Origin: Todiramphus chloris collaris
Taxonomy: Eukaryota; Chordata; Aves; Coraciiformes; Alcedinidae
Reading direction: 5' to 3'
DNA length: 64,000 nt
NCBI GenBank assembly: GCA_025345505.1
Contig: JANVCC010000076.1
Coordinates: 6,869,577 to 6,933,576 of the forward strand
Positions 1 to 12,953 of this stretch are shown here, piece after piece (the first letter of the stretch is position 1; each line of letters starts with the position of its first letter). Under the pieces are notes generated by a model, which saw only the letters and a program-made list of their open reading frames with translations, searched no databases and was not told the origin of the DNA. The position numbers and the translations under genes were made by a program.

Positions 1-3000
1 TGTTTATAAACACACACGCACACACACAGAACGTTGATGTTCCAGAGAGGAGGGCAGCTGCAGGTCTTCCATTGGGGTTTGTGTTTCAATAGAATGTCTG
101 ATAACTGCATGCTTTATTGTCTTTATTTGTTCACAGTCAGGAGATCACAGTCTAATAAATAGCAGAAAAATTTACTGTGATGTTTTGATGTTAGATGACA
201 TAACAGGAGAGGAAAAATGTCATTTTCTAATTAGAACTGTGCAACTATATTGATTTCTTTCTGGTTTTGCTGCTGAACAGGTTAAATTGACATGAAATAT
301 TTCTCTGTATATGTTTTTAAAGCACCTTTGCAAATGTTTGAGTTGTGGAACGTTGGTGCGTCTAAATTTCTTCAATAGCCAGTGGTAAGAGATAGCTTCT
401 TTCTTTCAGGGTTGGAATAATGCTTGGAGGAGGCTTTCATTGTTAATTTCATGTTCATTTAACATAGAAGGAGCCTAGAAAAACTGGTGTTCATAGGATA
501 AAATGAGCTTCTGTGAAGAGCCCTTTCATGTTGAAACAAGCTATTGATTCTTTTTCTATTTTTTTGTTCCCCACAATTTGCGCTAAGCCAGAATGACTTA
601 TTTTTAAGTGATTACAGTAAAGTCAGCTATTAAAATGCTAAATGCTCATGGCTAGATTCTCTACTCCACTGGGGAACAAATTGCATATTAACAAACCTAG
701 GTCATATCCACTTGTCTACACAGGAGTCTCACAGTTCCTGATGCAGAACACAGGGTGGATTCAGTTACCCACTTTCAAAGCTGTATAGTTAAAGTGGGAA
801 CCAGGATTCCTGTCACATCACTGGGGTATCTGGCAATTAATTAGAATTCAGTTTTTATTGCTGATTTTTATTTTACCTACCCATCTGATTATTTCTCTTT
901 ATCAACCTAAATCTCAGATGCTTTGAAAGTGTCAAAGAGAAGTTAACAGAGCCAACACATAACAATTCTTTTATTTCACTTGGAGCTCTTCAGTTAATCG
1001 GACACGAACTGATTCAGTCATCCTTTTTAGGCTACTAAACCATTGATCAAAAAATACAAATGAGAAGCCCTCTAATACAGCTGTGATCCTAATGTCTAAA
1101 TGAAACCAGGGAAGTATAAGGTTTGGGAAAATGGTTGTGTGCAATGTCTGAGTCCTCTTAAGGAAGGCCAGTAATAGAATTTATATGAGTGTTACCTTCT
1201 CTTGATAACACTGCAGAACATAGAAGGCATTTGTGAAGTCACAAACTAGATCATGATTCCCTTAACTGAGGTTGTTAATGTTCATAGAGTAGCTCTCAAT
1301 ACCAGAGATTTTTTTTTCATTCAGGATAAATTGCTAAAAGGCAGATTTAAAAAAAAAATTGTTTGTCTGTATTTGGGATGAGATCCACTTTACCTTTTAC
1401 GTGAAATTTTTCCTTTGAAGAAAGATATACACTTTTTTTTTTTTCTCTCTCTCTCCCCAGGGTTATATAATAAACTGTAGTTGTCCAGAGGGTATAGAGT
1501 GAGTCATGAGAAGTTTCTCTGTAAATATTCTGGTTTTGGAACATTTTCCTAGGAACTGTCAGACATGAGTGCTAAGCTTTCCTCAGTAGGTGCATATGCA
1601 GTGCTTTGCTGCAGGTTCAGATATCACTTTTCATTCTGGAAGGGATGCTAAACTATAGGCGCATATGACTACAGTATGTTCACAGGATCCTGTCTTACAT
1701 TCATAACTTTCATATTCAGAGGCTTATGTAAAGCCTTAAACCCATAAAGCAATGAACATCTTCCTCAAGGACTGAGAACTCTCAGCTTATACGCAAAAAT
1801 GCTGCTCTAGCACTATGTAAATGAATACAATATCTATTTTTTAATATGTAGAGTGAGTATACAGGAAGTTTACAGGAACTATATAAACACATATTCAGAA
1901 TCTATTTCATACCTTTATGTTTATGATGGTACAACACACTTGACACCAAAGTGAGTATTTCAAACAGAACTGTTAAGAGGATTTATGATAGAACTCTTCA
2001 CAAAACATAGTTAGCAATAAGTTACTAAAAATATAGCAATGAAAAGATGAAGACTTTAGCTAGCTGATTTGTATAGCACTAAATCTGCAATCCCCAACTC
2101 CTCTGCCTGAGATAACAGATTCCTTTAAATCAACAGTTCAGGGTGCAAACACAATGCGCATTACAACACAGACACATCCTCTCTTCTGGCTTCACAGCTT
2201 ATATAAAAAGAAAAGAAAAAATAAATAGGTCAATCACAATACCTGTCACATTCTCCTTTAATTCTAGTCCCAGCCCTTCATACGCACATTAAAATTAAAG
2301 CCCTGATGAAACATTGATGTGTTAACTCTACTATAAACTGTTCCTTATTAGCAGCATGGTCCTTTGTTACATTTCAGTAAGCTTTCAAAATCAATAGCTG
2401 TCAGTTGCACCAGTGGAAGTTTTATTAAAATTTATCTGGTGTGTTTCTTTTACATGCTGTAAAAGAACTCCAGAGTTTCCACAAAATCCTTGGCTTGTTT
2501 TCAGTTGAACAGATATGGGTGACCTCCACAGAAGGAAAATCTAATTCAGGGTTCAGTGACATCCATCACTTTGCCACAGCAAATTATTGTGGGTTAGTTC
2601 ACAGCTGAATACTTCAGTGGAACTTAAACCTGTCATTTTACCCTGAGTTACCCCAACATGCTAGTCATAAATAGATCCAGAGTCACAGAGGAGTACCAGG
2701 TAGAAGAGAAGCATTTTTCCTCATTTAGTCCACTCTCAATTTCTGTGAACAGCGAGGGCAAAAAGACAAGATGACACATAATCTTGCATTAAAAATTATA
2801 CAAAAGGTGCTCTTACCCATACTTCTCAAAGATGAGACTTTGCATTCAGTTTTTAGAGCTCATGAACGCATCATTTAGAAGAACAACAGAGATAATATTG
2901 ATGACGTTTTTACACATATGCACAGCAGATTTCATTGCTCCCTCTAGAGGATGCAGCTATAAGTGTTTCATGGTGCTTTAGAGACACAGGGTAAGCCATG

Positions 3001-6000
3001 CTAAACGCTAGGTTGTCACTTGAATAGTGTTAAGAATAAAGCTACGTTACTAATGACATTGCGCCAGCACTTGTCTGCGAAGAGATCGTGTCCCGTACTT
3101 GTGGTCAAAAAAACCTTTAGGTGAGAGCAGTTTCAGGGCTAACTTGAGCTCATATCATGAATTAACTAAGTTTTAACTAAGCCACTAAATACAACAAGCC
3201 TGAAAAATGTCTGCATATAGTTAAAAATTCAGAAACATGAAGAGACTTGAATCTTGCATTACTAGTGTATGTAAAGTTCTGTTAAATTCCTGTGGTTCCC
3301 TCTGAAAGGTTTTAATGAGATTTCTGTCTGATCTTCAGCTGAAAGAAATCAGGACCTCTTCCTGTCCTTGACTGAACATCTTACATTTTTTTCTGCTACA
3401 CCATATAGATATGTAGTCTGAATTGATTATAGAGTATTCCTTTCCCTGTTACTAAATTCTACTTGTTATTCTGCTGTTTATTCACTTACTAGCAAAGACA
3501 GTTTGTTTTCTGGTCAATATTTGGAAGTAAAAATAAGAGGCTTATTGCCCATAGAAATCAGCAATATGAAGAATATTACAGATTTTGGATACTTAAGGAC
3601 AACGAAATTGCTTTTGTCCAGCCTCTCTAGACACAAGGTAGGAAACTTTGTCTTGACTACACAAGACTTCATCAAATAAAGAACAGAGTCTGACTTTTTT
3701 TTTTTTTAATATAGCCACTGTTGTGTTTTGTGTAGAAAGAATTGAAATAGACTCATTTTATATTTTGTTTCAAGTAGAGACTATCAGTACCCATTCACAC
3801 ACCAAAACAAAACCTCCTAGAAAACAACAAACCTTTCATGGGGATAGTAAAGTATGGATAGAAAAATTTAAAAAATTTAGAAATTTTTCTGACTACCCTA
3901 CTTCTGTCCTCTGCCGTAAATTCCTCTTAGTGGCAGCAAGGTAAAAAGCATTTAATTCAAGGTAATAAGGAACATTCACAGAAAAAAAATATTCTGAAAT
4001 GAAAACAATTACAATCATATTGCTATATACGGGCTTGGTAAGGCTTAATTTTTGCAGTCTCAAGCAGATTCCTGACATGCATTTTGTAATGCTCCTTTAA
4101 ATAAAAATAATTTTTAAAATATTTGTTTTCAGTCACTTTATTATGATTTTTAGTGCAACATATTAGTTCATTTTAATATCCTAAACATTATTCTTTACCT
4201 TTCTTTAGCATTACTTTCAGATACATTTCTTTCTGACTTTTTACCTACTTAGAGACAGTACTGTGACCCTTGGAGGCAAAAATTCCATGTATTGTTTTAT
4301 TTGTTTGGATTGGTAATTTTGAATAATAAAATGGGAATAGCTTTTAGGTAGAGAATAAGGGAGGAAGTGTATGACTGTGGTCTTTGTGTTGCTGTTGTAA
4401 GTACAAAGAGTTTCAGTTAAAATGTCTGTATTTTCATTGGTATGTCCTTGTCATATTACAGTATGCAGACAGGGGTATAAAATTTTACCTGCGATAGAGT
4501 CCCTGTTTTCAGAGATTATGATGCTCCTCACTCCTTGTGACAATGATTGAAATTGTCATGATTTAATAGTTTCTGAAAATCAGAGATTAAGCACAAGAGG
4601 AATAATTAATCATTTACAGATGTTGCTAATAAAACTCATAATTCCACTAGAAGCAGAATCTGGCCTTCAGTTAGCAGGTTTTGTTGAACTGTAAATAGTC
4701 CAATTCCTGCTGTTTGATGCTTCCAAATAAAAGGTTAGTCATGCTCCAAAAGTAATGTGAATGCAACTAATGTAAAGGTTAATCTTCCTCTCAGGATTAT
4801 GTTGTCTCGAGGTCACACATGCAATTTCTTTAAAGATGTGTTCAAGCACACATAATCTGGCAGTGCTTGGAAGAATATCTGCATATACTGGTCTAAACTG
4901 GGTAATGCATTATTAATTCCAGAGACTGAAATAGAAAAATTAAAATAGCTCTCTGACAAATTAAGATGAGGCATAATTTGTCTTCTGTGCTTTGTTCAAA
5001 TGACAGAAAGCCAGTTAAAGTGTATAGACCTAATAATAGAGGAATATCAGCAGCACAATTATCATAGAAAATTGAATAACACAATAAGAAATGTATGGAT
5101 ACCAAAAATTTTATTCTGTTTATTCAAAAATCTGTCTAATATTACAATATGAACTGAAGATTTTTGATCTCTATATACTTCTTACTGTGTCATTTACTAA
5201 TTTATTGATTTATTCTTTATCGTGTTGTGTTAAAACAATTGGGGCATATTTTATTCTCTGAGAGAAAGAAGTAGGTGGAGAAACAGAACCGGCATATCTG
5301 TGGGGTTTCTGAAACATTAATATGACAAGTAAGTCATATTCAGCAAATCTTTATTGTCTGAAGAACACTGACAAAACATACTAGTGAGTGGAAGGCAAGG
5401 TCTACATATTCATCCATTTATATGCTTTTTAAGTTTTCCTCAAAGCTTAATGTCACTGACAGAGGGAAAAAGAAAATCAAAAAACAAACTGAAAGGAGAA
5501 AAGAAACAATTCAAAGTAAAAGTTAGTTCAAAGCAGAGGAGGAAAAAAAAGTCAAAAAGGACATTTGATGTAAAATATTAACCATCTGTGAAGTCCGTTT
5601 GCTACAACGTTCGGATGTTAAAACTAACTTACTATGATTCATATTATAATAAACTAAGAAAAAAAAAATTAAACCTTTTGGCTAAAAGAAAACAAAACAA
5701 TGCAGCCTGAAAAGCATAAAAATAACTGAGTCTATACTTGTCATCCTGTAAATGAAATGAAGCTACAGTTTCTCTCTCATAAGGCACTTGCACACATGTA
5801 AAATATATCAAGAAAAACAAAGCTACGATAATTACTGTCCTCACAGTCATTTTATCTCCCTTATTGCTTCCTGGGAGTTAAAAGCCTGCAAAGTCATGTG
5901 CTGTTCAAGCAGAAGACAAAGAAAATGTTTATCATTTCTGGAGCAATTTGCTCACAAGTGCTGTTGCTCATTACTTTTCCAACTTTTGAAAGACATTTTA

Positions 6001-8607
6001 GGCTCTTGAGGTACAAAGTACTGTAGGAAATTCCTTTAGGAACCCACAGCCAAAGTTAGGTATGCATCAAATAAGAATATCATCAGTCATATCTTTAGCA
6101 TTATGGATGGTACATTGAACTAATTCAAGTGTAGAATCATCTTTAACAAAATCTTACAAATTCACAAACTGGAGGTTAAGTTTAAAAGTTAAAATTAGGT
6201 AGGAGAAAAATACAGGATTTCCATATGTCTTGTTAGTCCTTTAGATTCCCCAAAAATGAGAGATTAACCAGTAATTTTATTATGTTGAAATTACTTTTGT
6301 ATTGTGGTATCACTTGTTTTGTCGTATCTTTTTTTTTTTATTATTATTATTTTTTATTTTTTCTTTTTTGGTATTTGATTGCTTGGCTTTTTTTTTTTTT
6401 TTTATATGGTGCAAACTTCAACCTGTCTGCTTCCCACCATAATGAAGAAAATTAAAAAAAAATTTTAAAAAGCAGCTTAAAAACTTATCATTCCGACCAA
6501 TGACAATTGTGATCAATAATGAGTCTATAAAGTATTTTTAGGAACTGCAGCACAGTATCACCTTCTTCTGTTGTCACAGTGGGATAGAAAATTTACCTTG
6601 GTATTCTACCCTGTAAAATTGTTGATGTGCATTGTTAAACAGGTCTTCACCCAGGAAAAGTCTTTTTCTCAATAGCAGGAAAAGTGACACCAATATACCA
6701 CCTAACTTTCTCACAGTGTTTTCTGAAATTTAAATATTTCTCAAAACATTCTGTGAATTTTGATTTATAGCTTCTTTGTGACTACAACATACTCATGCTC
6801 ACATTAAAGCCTTCATTACTCTTTTTTTTTTTTTTCCTCCTCTCTTTTCTCACTGCATGCTTCATTGTTATTTAAAATGTTTTAAAATGTTTTTTTGGGG
6901 GAGGGCTGGGGGCATTATGAGCATTATATAAAATAACATCTGTCAGCCTCTGCAACTTGATACAAATGTCTTTAAAAGCTCAACAGAAAGCATTTTGCAA
7001 GTGGCTGTGTCAAATCCTACTGTACAGACCAGAGTGGAGTCCTCCCTGGCTTCTGTGTTCTTGTACAGCTAATTTTGTTCACATTTGAGTAAGACTTGCA
7101 ACACCAGACCATATGTTTGATAACTGGAGCATTTGTAGCAGGGCAAAGCCTGGGTGTATATTGATCACTTGGCTGCTGCGTCCTACATCTGCTGAAACAA
7201 AGAAAGTACATGTTTAATGCTGCACCTCATCTGAAAGGAAAATTAGTCCTTCTGAAATGGTAATAATCCAACAGATTGCCAGATACTTCAAGGGGGACTG
7301 CCAAAATCTGATCAACAGAGGATCTGAAGCAAGGATCAGCTTTAACAGGGTTGAAGTTCCTTGTGTAATTTTGAAGAGAAAAAGTTTGCTGTCACTTATT
7401 TCTTTCAGTATACAAAATTGCTATAACTTCCTTTTGTACAAGATACTGGTATACCTGGGTCAGCGCTTTGCGCTGTTGTTAGTTCTGGTTTTTGGAGGTT
7501 TATTTCTAAAAAAGTTCTTTGACACCAGTTTTTTACATTTTTCATTATTAAAACAAATAAAATAATAGAGTAAAACTGAGATTACTTTTCATGCCTGTTT
7601 TTAATCTCTGGGTTTTTGGTTGTGGGTTTGTTTGTTTTTTCTAAAACACAAGCTTTTAATAGCTATAAGCTTCTCTTTCATTTTTTGGGTTTTTTTTTTT
7701 TCTAAGTAATTGGGATTTTATCAATAAAGTAAATGAATCTCTGCTACATAGCTATTGCTTTCTTTGTTTTATAACAGACACAATTGTCATGTGTATTAAA
7801 ATTTTTATGAAATTTCCAGAAAACAAGTCTATTTCATTGTACTGAATGTTACTTAAATTTGCTGATACAGTAAAAGAAAACTCTGACCAAAGGAGGATTC
7901 TGTATGCTAGTCCTGAAAAGAAAAAAAAGTACTTTTTTAAAATGCAAAGCTTACCAGATCATAGCAAGGAAAACAGTCTTAAATCACTAGGCCACTTTAA
8001 CATGAGAAATAATATAAACAGAAGCATAACAGTGTTATAGATGAGGCATTGTATTCTTGTGAACACAGGAATACATTCATAGCCTTTAAAAAGGTTAAGA
8101 ATATTAAGGACTTGGTATTTTTGAGTGTCAGTATTACTTTTTTTCTGCAAGTAACTCTAAGGAAATTGCTAACTTAAATGTGGGTTGTGAGAGAGGAAAG
8201 AAATTCCTCTTGTTCTTCAGTCATAAATACTTAGAGCACTAGGCTGGAGCACAGCATAAAAGCCTAGTTCATTTTTCTGCCAAAAGCTTATTAATTCTAT
8301 TGTTTCTGTTAGACATTGGTCTACTAACTCTTAAAATGCTCCAATGACAGAGAATTTGCAATTTTCACAGAAATCTGATTATTTACTAAAAATAAGTCCT
8401 GTCTCATCATATTTACTGTGAGACACAGTTTGCTCTCCTCTTGGCCAACAGCCCACTCAGAGCTCTTAATACCTTTGTGTTTGGTCTTCTCAATCTTACA
8501 CTTAGCACCTCCCACTCTTTTCATCAGTCCCTGAGCATCAAACTTACTAGACTTCTACTTACACTCAGTCCACTCTTCTGTCCTCAGTCACCCTTCTTGA
8601 AGTGCTC
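1..8607. other. AT-rich non-coding DNA, no gene recognised
   Basis: No open frame here resembles a known protein. All are under about 105 codons and have the low-complexity composition expected of AT-rich DNA read in six frames. Visible simple tracts are a (CA)n run at 9-28, T and CT runs at 1432-1457, T runs near 3696-3709 and 6822-6835, and a T-rich patch at about 6329-6405 with TTA units. A CTCF-like 14-mer lies at 2937-2950. Old diverged repeats below my recognition threshold could be present. Confidence 0.6.
9..28. repeat. (CA)n microsatellite
   Basis: A short, slightly interrupted CA dinucleotide run (one CG step) of about ten units near the window edge. It is potentially polymorphic. 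No function is implied. Confidence 0.85.
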
Positions 8608-8609
8608 AT

Positions 8610-8828
8610 CCAAAACCAGGACTCCAGCTGAGGATTTGTGAATATTCATAGAAACTTTACTTTGTTTCAAATCTGCCATGTGGTTTTTCTTTTCACAAAA
8701 ACCATAACCCTGTGGTCAGCCTGTGGACAACTAAATTTCCTAAATCTCTTTCTGCAAAGCAGCTGCCTAGCCAGCTGTTCTCATTTATTGCTTCTATGTG
8801 TGAGGCCTTTCACTTTGTCATAGGAGGC
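8610..8828 (-). mobile_element. Probable old CR1-like LINE remnant
   Basis: Two short stretches, at about 8617-8631 (ACTCCAGCTGAGG) and about 8745-8778 (TCTTTCTGCAAAGCAGC and following bases), resemble the minus-strand reading of CR1 reverse-transcriptase coding DNA. In that DNA, words for 'actccagctgagg' and 'ctttctgcagagcagctgcc' occur in this order and at roughly this spacing. No frame survives. The match is weak and the boundaries are guesses. Chance resemblance in old DNA cannot be excluded. Confidence 0.35.
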
Positions 8829-8829
8829 A

Positions 8830-10685
8830 ACAAGATGAGATTGATAGGATTTGTTCTTGGCTAATCAGTATTTGCTGTCAATCATTCCCTTCTTTGCTTT
8901 TAGGAAGTGCTTTTCTTTTAAAAATGTTTGCCAGTGTAATTGCAACCAATGTAGAAATGTAGCACCAAGAAGGAGGTTTTTTTGAGGATGATTTGCATAA
9001 TGTCTATATATGGAGTCCTGTAGTATGTACTGGTGAGCTTGAATCAGCTTCCATCTTGGAGGAGCAAAGATCAAAATCACATGCTAAGGCACCAGAAAGA
9101 TGCCACATTTGCAATATGGTCACAAGGTCCTTTGATACTTTCAGTAGTTCTCTATATCTGCACATTACTTACACAGGACCAACACATTTTCAATGTCTTT
9201 TTCTAGTCAAATCACAATGTTCTAGAAGCACGACTCATGAACAATAACTGCACATTGCAACTCAACTCTATCCTCTGACCCTGTAAGTAATATAAATAAA
9301 CCCAGCAATAAAACTAAAGGATATTAAGGCAAGTAAAGCTTTTTTTTTTTTTTTTCCTGAGCAGCCCATGATGGAGGTTAGCAGATTCAGATGACCTAAA
9401 AACTGCTAAAATATTTAAATACCTTCTGATCTTTTCTTATGAAAGTATTATGTCTTTGAGTCTGACATTAATTTTGCTTCTCACCTCTGTTGCTGGTTGT
9501 GTAGGTCTGTTTAGTATAGAAAGATAGTAAAAATATTAGCCTGCTGGACTTCATTTTGTTATAGTTTGTCTAGTGAATGAATATTTCCCCTGGCCTTTCT
9601 TTTGTTGCTGGTGTTCTGATGGATTGATTTCTGCATGATTAATTTTATTATTTGGGAGTTTTTTGGGTTTTTTTTCCCTTGCTTGCTGGCTGTGTCCTGA
9701 TTATTTGTATATGTTTGTAAAATGAGGCTTAATTAGAAAAAGTGAAATTCTGATTACCTCCATATATTTGAAATATGCAGTAGATCTACAACCAAATCTA
9801 GAACCTGAATCTTAAGAAAACCTAGGCAGCCATTCAAAACTTGAAATTACTTAGGAAGCAGGTGAAGTTGCTGTAAACTGCAGTGTTGAATCACTTTACT
9901 GTTTTAAAGTACTCTGTTTCAGGGGAAGGGGAAGGGGAAAGGGAAAGGAAAGGAGAAAAAGGAAAAAAAAGAAAAAGCTATACTATTGCATTAGTCAGGT
10001 GGAATATATTCGACAAAAAATGTGTTTAAGAAGTGTATTATAGAAGCCTTAATTCCTTTCTTGAGTAATATAGTGAATGCAAGCTTAGAGTTAATACATT
10101 TTTAAATTTCCCTGAAAACAAGAAGCTTCCTGACATTTGATGCAAAATATTAAATCATAAATATAGTTCATTTGTATTTGATTCTCTTTTGACAGATCAA
10201 TAGTTTAACTTCTCTTGTGTTCTTTATGATACCGTATATGCATAAATGAGTTTGTCTTCTCTATGCACACCTCGACATAATACATCTGGAATTTTTTCTC
10301 TATTTCTAATTGCAAAAGGGGGAAAAGCACCAGGAAATATTATTTTACTATGGACACCATCCTTTTTGATCTAGATACTGGTCTACCAAAACCAGACTGT
10401 TTTGATCTCAAGTATTTTGGATGTAAACATATATTTTGTTTCCTATTTTCTGTGAGAACAGAGGCATTGTATAGAAAAGCATGGAAGAAATACATAGTGC
10501 CAGAAGACAGATATTTGTGAAGTTATTCTATGGAGAAAACAGTAAGATTCCTCTCCAATTTTGTCAATCATACAGTTTTCCAACTTTTATGAGCACTACT
10601 TATCAGTTCTGATGAATATATAGGGAGATTTGAAGCCACTTTATTGCAGAACACCAAGAGAAGGTGCAGTTTCTGATGATGTGGA
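8830..10685. other. AT-rich non-coding DNA with simple tracts
   Basis: No gene is recognised. The stretch contains a T16 run at 9340-9355 and a pure-purine tract at 9921-9977, listed separately. Otherwise it is unremarkable AT-rich sequence with no long open frame. Confidence 0.6.
9921..9977 (+). repeat. 57-nt uninterrupted purine tract (GGGGAA/GAAA)
   Basis: All 57 bases are A or G. The tract begins with GGGGAA units and grades into GGGAAA, GGAAA and finally A-rich units. This is a purine-pyrimidine strand-asymmetric microsatellite. Tracts of this kind can adopt triplex (H-DNA) structure in principle, but nothing in the sequence shows that it does so here. Confidence 0.9.
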
Positions 10686-10689
10686 TGAC

Positions 10690-11700
10690 TCAAACTGAAC
10701 TTTATTCTCTGAGATAAATTACCAGAGGAAAGCTGCTGGGATCTGTCCTAGAATATATGTTGATCAATATATTCAGATATGTTCTCAGAAAAGGGGCCAA
10801 TAGTGAATTGACAAAGTTTCCTGATGATATAAAAGGATCCGGACTAACCAAAACTACAACTGTCACGAGTTAGTCTTTTACGGACTGACTTGGCAATGAA
10901 ATGCAAATGAAATTCAGTGACAATAAATGCAAAATAAGACATACAGGTGAAACAATCCTGTACAACTGTGAAGCTCTAAAGTAGATATTTTTTTAATTAT
11001 AAAGAAAATGAATTGCTGAGTCAGCAATGGCCAAAAAACCCCAAACTGAACATCAGGAATTACTAGCAAAGGACTTGAGAACTGAACAGCATAACTGTAC
11101 CTCTAAAGGAATCAAAGCCCAGAGTATTGTATGCGTTTCTTTCAAAAAAGATACAACAGAGCTAGAGAGACATGTTAAAAGAAAGCAGAAAAATGTGAAA
11201 TTATGGAAATTATGTATGAAGTAAGAGCTATTTAACTTTGAAAAATAAGTGAGGAGAGAGGGAAACTAGTCATGAACACCCACCATGGAAAAGAAAGAAA
11301 CACAGAAACTTCGGGGAAGAGGCTGCAGGCATAGAAATTTAATATTTCTTTAAAAGGTTTAAATGATATTTTTATTTTCCTCCTACAATATGCAATTGTA
11401 ATTAGTACAACTCACCAACACAAACATGTTCTTTAAAATTATATGAATGGGTTAAAAGAACCAAAACAGACAATTTCCTTGAAGCACTATTAGTTGGGAT
11501 TATTGCATGCAGAGATACATTGTTAGGGATATGACCCTTCTTCAGGAAAATCCATGTGATTATGGGAGTTAGCAATACACAGAAAATCAGTTGTGCTCTT
11601 TGTGTATCTTTTCCTGAAACATCAGCCTCTGGTTACTACCAGTGATAGAACACTAGGTTAGATGGCCCATCTTTCACAAAGCACAGCTTATTCTTAACTG
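10690..11700 (+). mobile_element. Ancient CR1-type LINE, 3' part (RT to 3' end)
   Basis: Diverged but ordered similarity to the old CR1 lineages shared by amniotes. The reading-frame region 'ggaaagctgctgggatctgt' is at about 10728, followed by a motif C-like K-F-P-D-D-I-K near 10816-10836. Around 10905 there is wording for a 'K-F-S' block. At about 11145-11165 'aaaaagatacaacagagcta' corresponds to the block that follows 'RPHLEY' in CR1. The 3' end is recognisable at about 11640-11697, where 'agaacactaggttagatggccc' matches the old CR1 3'-UTR ending. The reading frame is broken throughout. The copy has no intact ORF and is far more decayed than the bird-typical copies in this window, so it is probably an older insertion. 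Exact subfamily is not assigned. Confidence 0.65.
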
Positions 11701-12605
11701 TTTTTAACTGAAATATAGTCACATTATGAACATTATTTGCTCATTTAAATTAGTTGACTTGCTTTTGTAATGGATAGTTTGCTCTTGATAAACAAAGAGA
11801 TTGTGATACTCATTCTTCTTCAAAATATTTAACTTATTAGTCTTAGTTGTCTGAAGTGAACTTTAATACAGGCACGGGAAAGTTTAGTGGGTGAATGTTG
11901 CCCATTTTTGTGGGAACACTGGGTGTTTGTAGTGAATGATGGCAAGAGGCTGATAAAAGTACCTGTTTCTCCAGGTTCTTCCTAACAAGTGTAACATTTG
12001 CTATTTTATAGTGTCTGAGTCTGAACTGAGCGCCCCATATTAAGAATTTGTGGCAAGATTACATATATGTAGCAATATGTTAAGGAGAAAGTAGTAGAGA
12101 ATCAGACAGAAAATTTATAGATCCTGTTATAATTATCTGAGGTGGAGGAAGGGGAGTGAAAGAATTCAGATCATAACTTGGATTTTTGAGACCTCTGGGT
12201 ATACTACCATTGGTACTATTGCTGATAAAATTCAACCCAACTCAAACTGAGATGGAGAGATTAATGCATATAGTCATTACTTAGGCTTTTGCTAACATGT
12301 AAAGCTTATACCAATTGCAGAATTTCCCATATTCTTGAACAGAAAAAAAACCCCAAACTTTGCTTTGTCCTGCCTATAGCTAACTTTCTCTATGCTAATC
12401 ACCTTCGTATTACACAGGAAATATTGGATTTTTTCTGTCAGTGCAAGTGAAATATTCCCCAATTACTGCAAATCTCTCAAGGGCTTAGAACAACAGTACT
12501 ACATCTGTGATGGACCTGAAAGAGTTTTGGAAAAACCTGCTTGGCCAGCAAGTGCTCTTTTGCTCTTTATAGCTTACTAAGCTCATTATGTAAACGCATG
12601 GGATG
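11701..12605. other. AT-rich non-coding DNA, nothing recognised
   Basis: This sits between two old CR1 remnants. No coding homology, no strong tandem repeat and no structured RNA were seen. The 12392-12580 open frame on the plus strand is short and matches nothing I know. Confidence 0.55.
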
Positions 12606-12609
12606 ATAC

Positions 12610-12832
12610 TAAGCAAAGAAATTTAGGACTGAACACTAGGAAAAACTTCTCCATCATGTTTCTTATATGTGGAAATTCTTGAGGGAAATGTGAAATATGT
12701 AAAACCAGGCTAGATAAAAGATTGGTTAATATGTCGCAGGAACATCTCTCCATCTCTCTGGTACTGAAATATGGTTAGGTACACTGAAGGATCTTCTTTA
12801 CCTCTGATTTCTGTGATAACAAGAAACCAATG
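12610..12832 (+). mobile_element. Old CR1-type LINE, 3'-terminal fragment
   Basis: The order of blocks matches a CR1 C-terminus and 3'UTR: 'aggactgaacactaggaaaaacttct' at about 12626, a 'GTG...L/P' region, 'aaaaccaggctagataaaag' at about 12701-12720 (the K-T-R-L-D-K block), and a 3' tail 'ggatcttctttacctctgatttctgtgat' at about 12789-12817. Divergence is high and the frame is lost. It lies immediately upstream of the nested CR1 pair but has its own 3' end, so it is a separate insertion. Confidence 0.7.
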
Positions 12833-12842
12833 ACATTATTTA

Positions 12843-12952
12843 AATTTCTAAAGAGTGGAGGTCAAGAGGATGGGGTGAGGCTCTCTTTTCAGTGGTGCCC
12901 AGTGATAGGACAAGGGGCAATGGATGCAAACTGGAACACAGGAAGTTCCACG
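12843..12952 (+). mobile_element. Outer CR1 LINE, left part (split by nested insertion)
   Basis: Plus-strand CR1 ORF2 C-terminal sequence: a 'ggtcaagaggatggggtgag' block, 'cagtggtgcccagtgatagga', and 'aacacaggaagttccac', which encodes the conserved H-R-K-F-H step. The copy stops abruptly at 12952. The expected continuation (the L-N-M-R-K-N-F-F block) resumes about 945 bases later, at 13898. The two parts therefore form one element interrupted by the minus-strand CR1 between them. The same subfamily is seen at 41326-41872. Confidence 0.9.
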
Positions 12953-12953
12953 T

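Noticed and set aside
7257..7565. 102-codon plus-strand open frame with hydrophobic C-terminal half
   Set aside because: Composition follows T-rich DNA. No signal peptide logic, homology or neighbouring gene structure.
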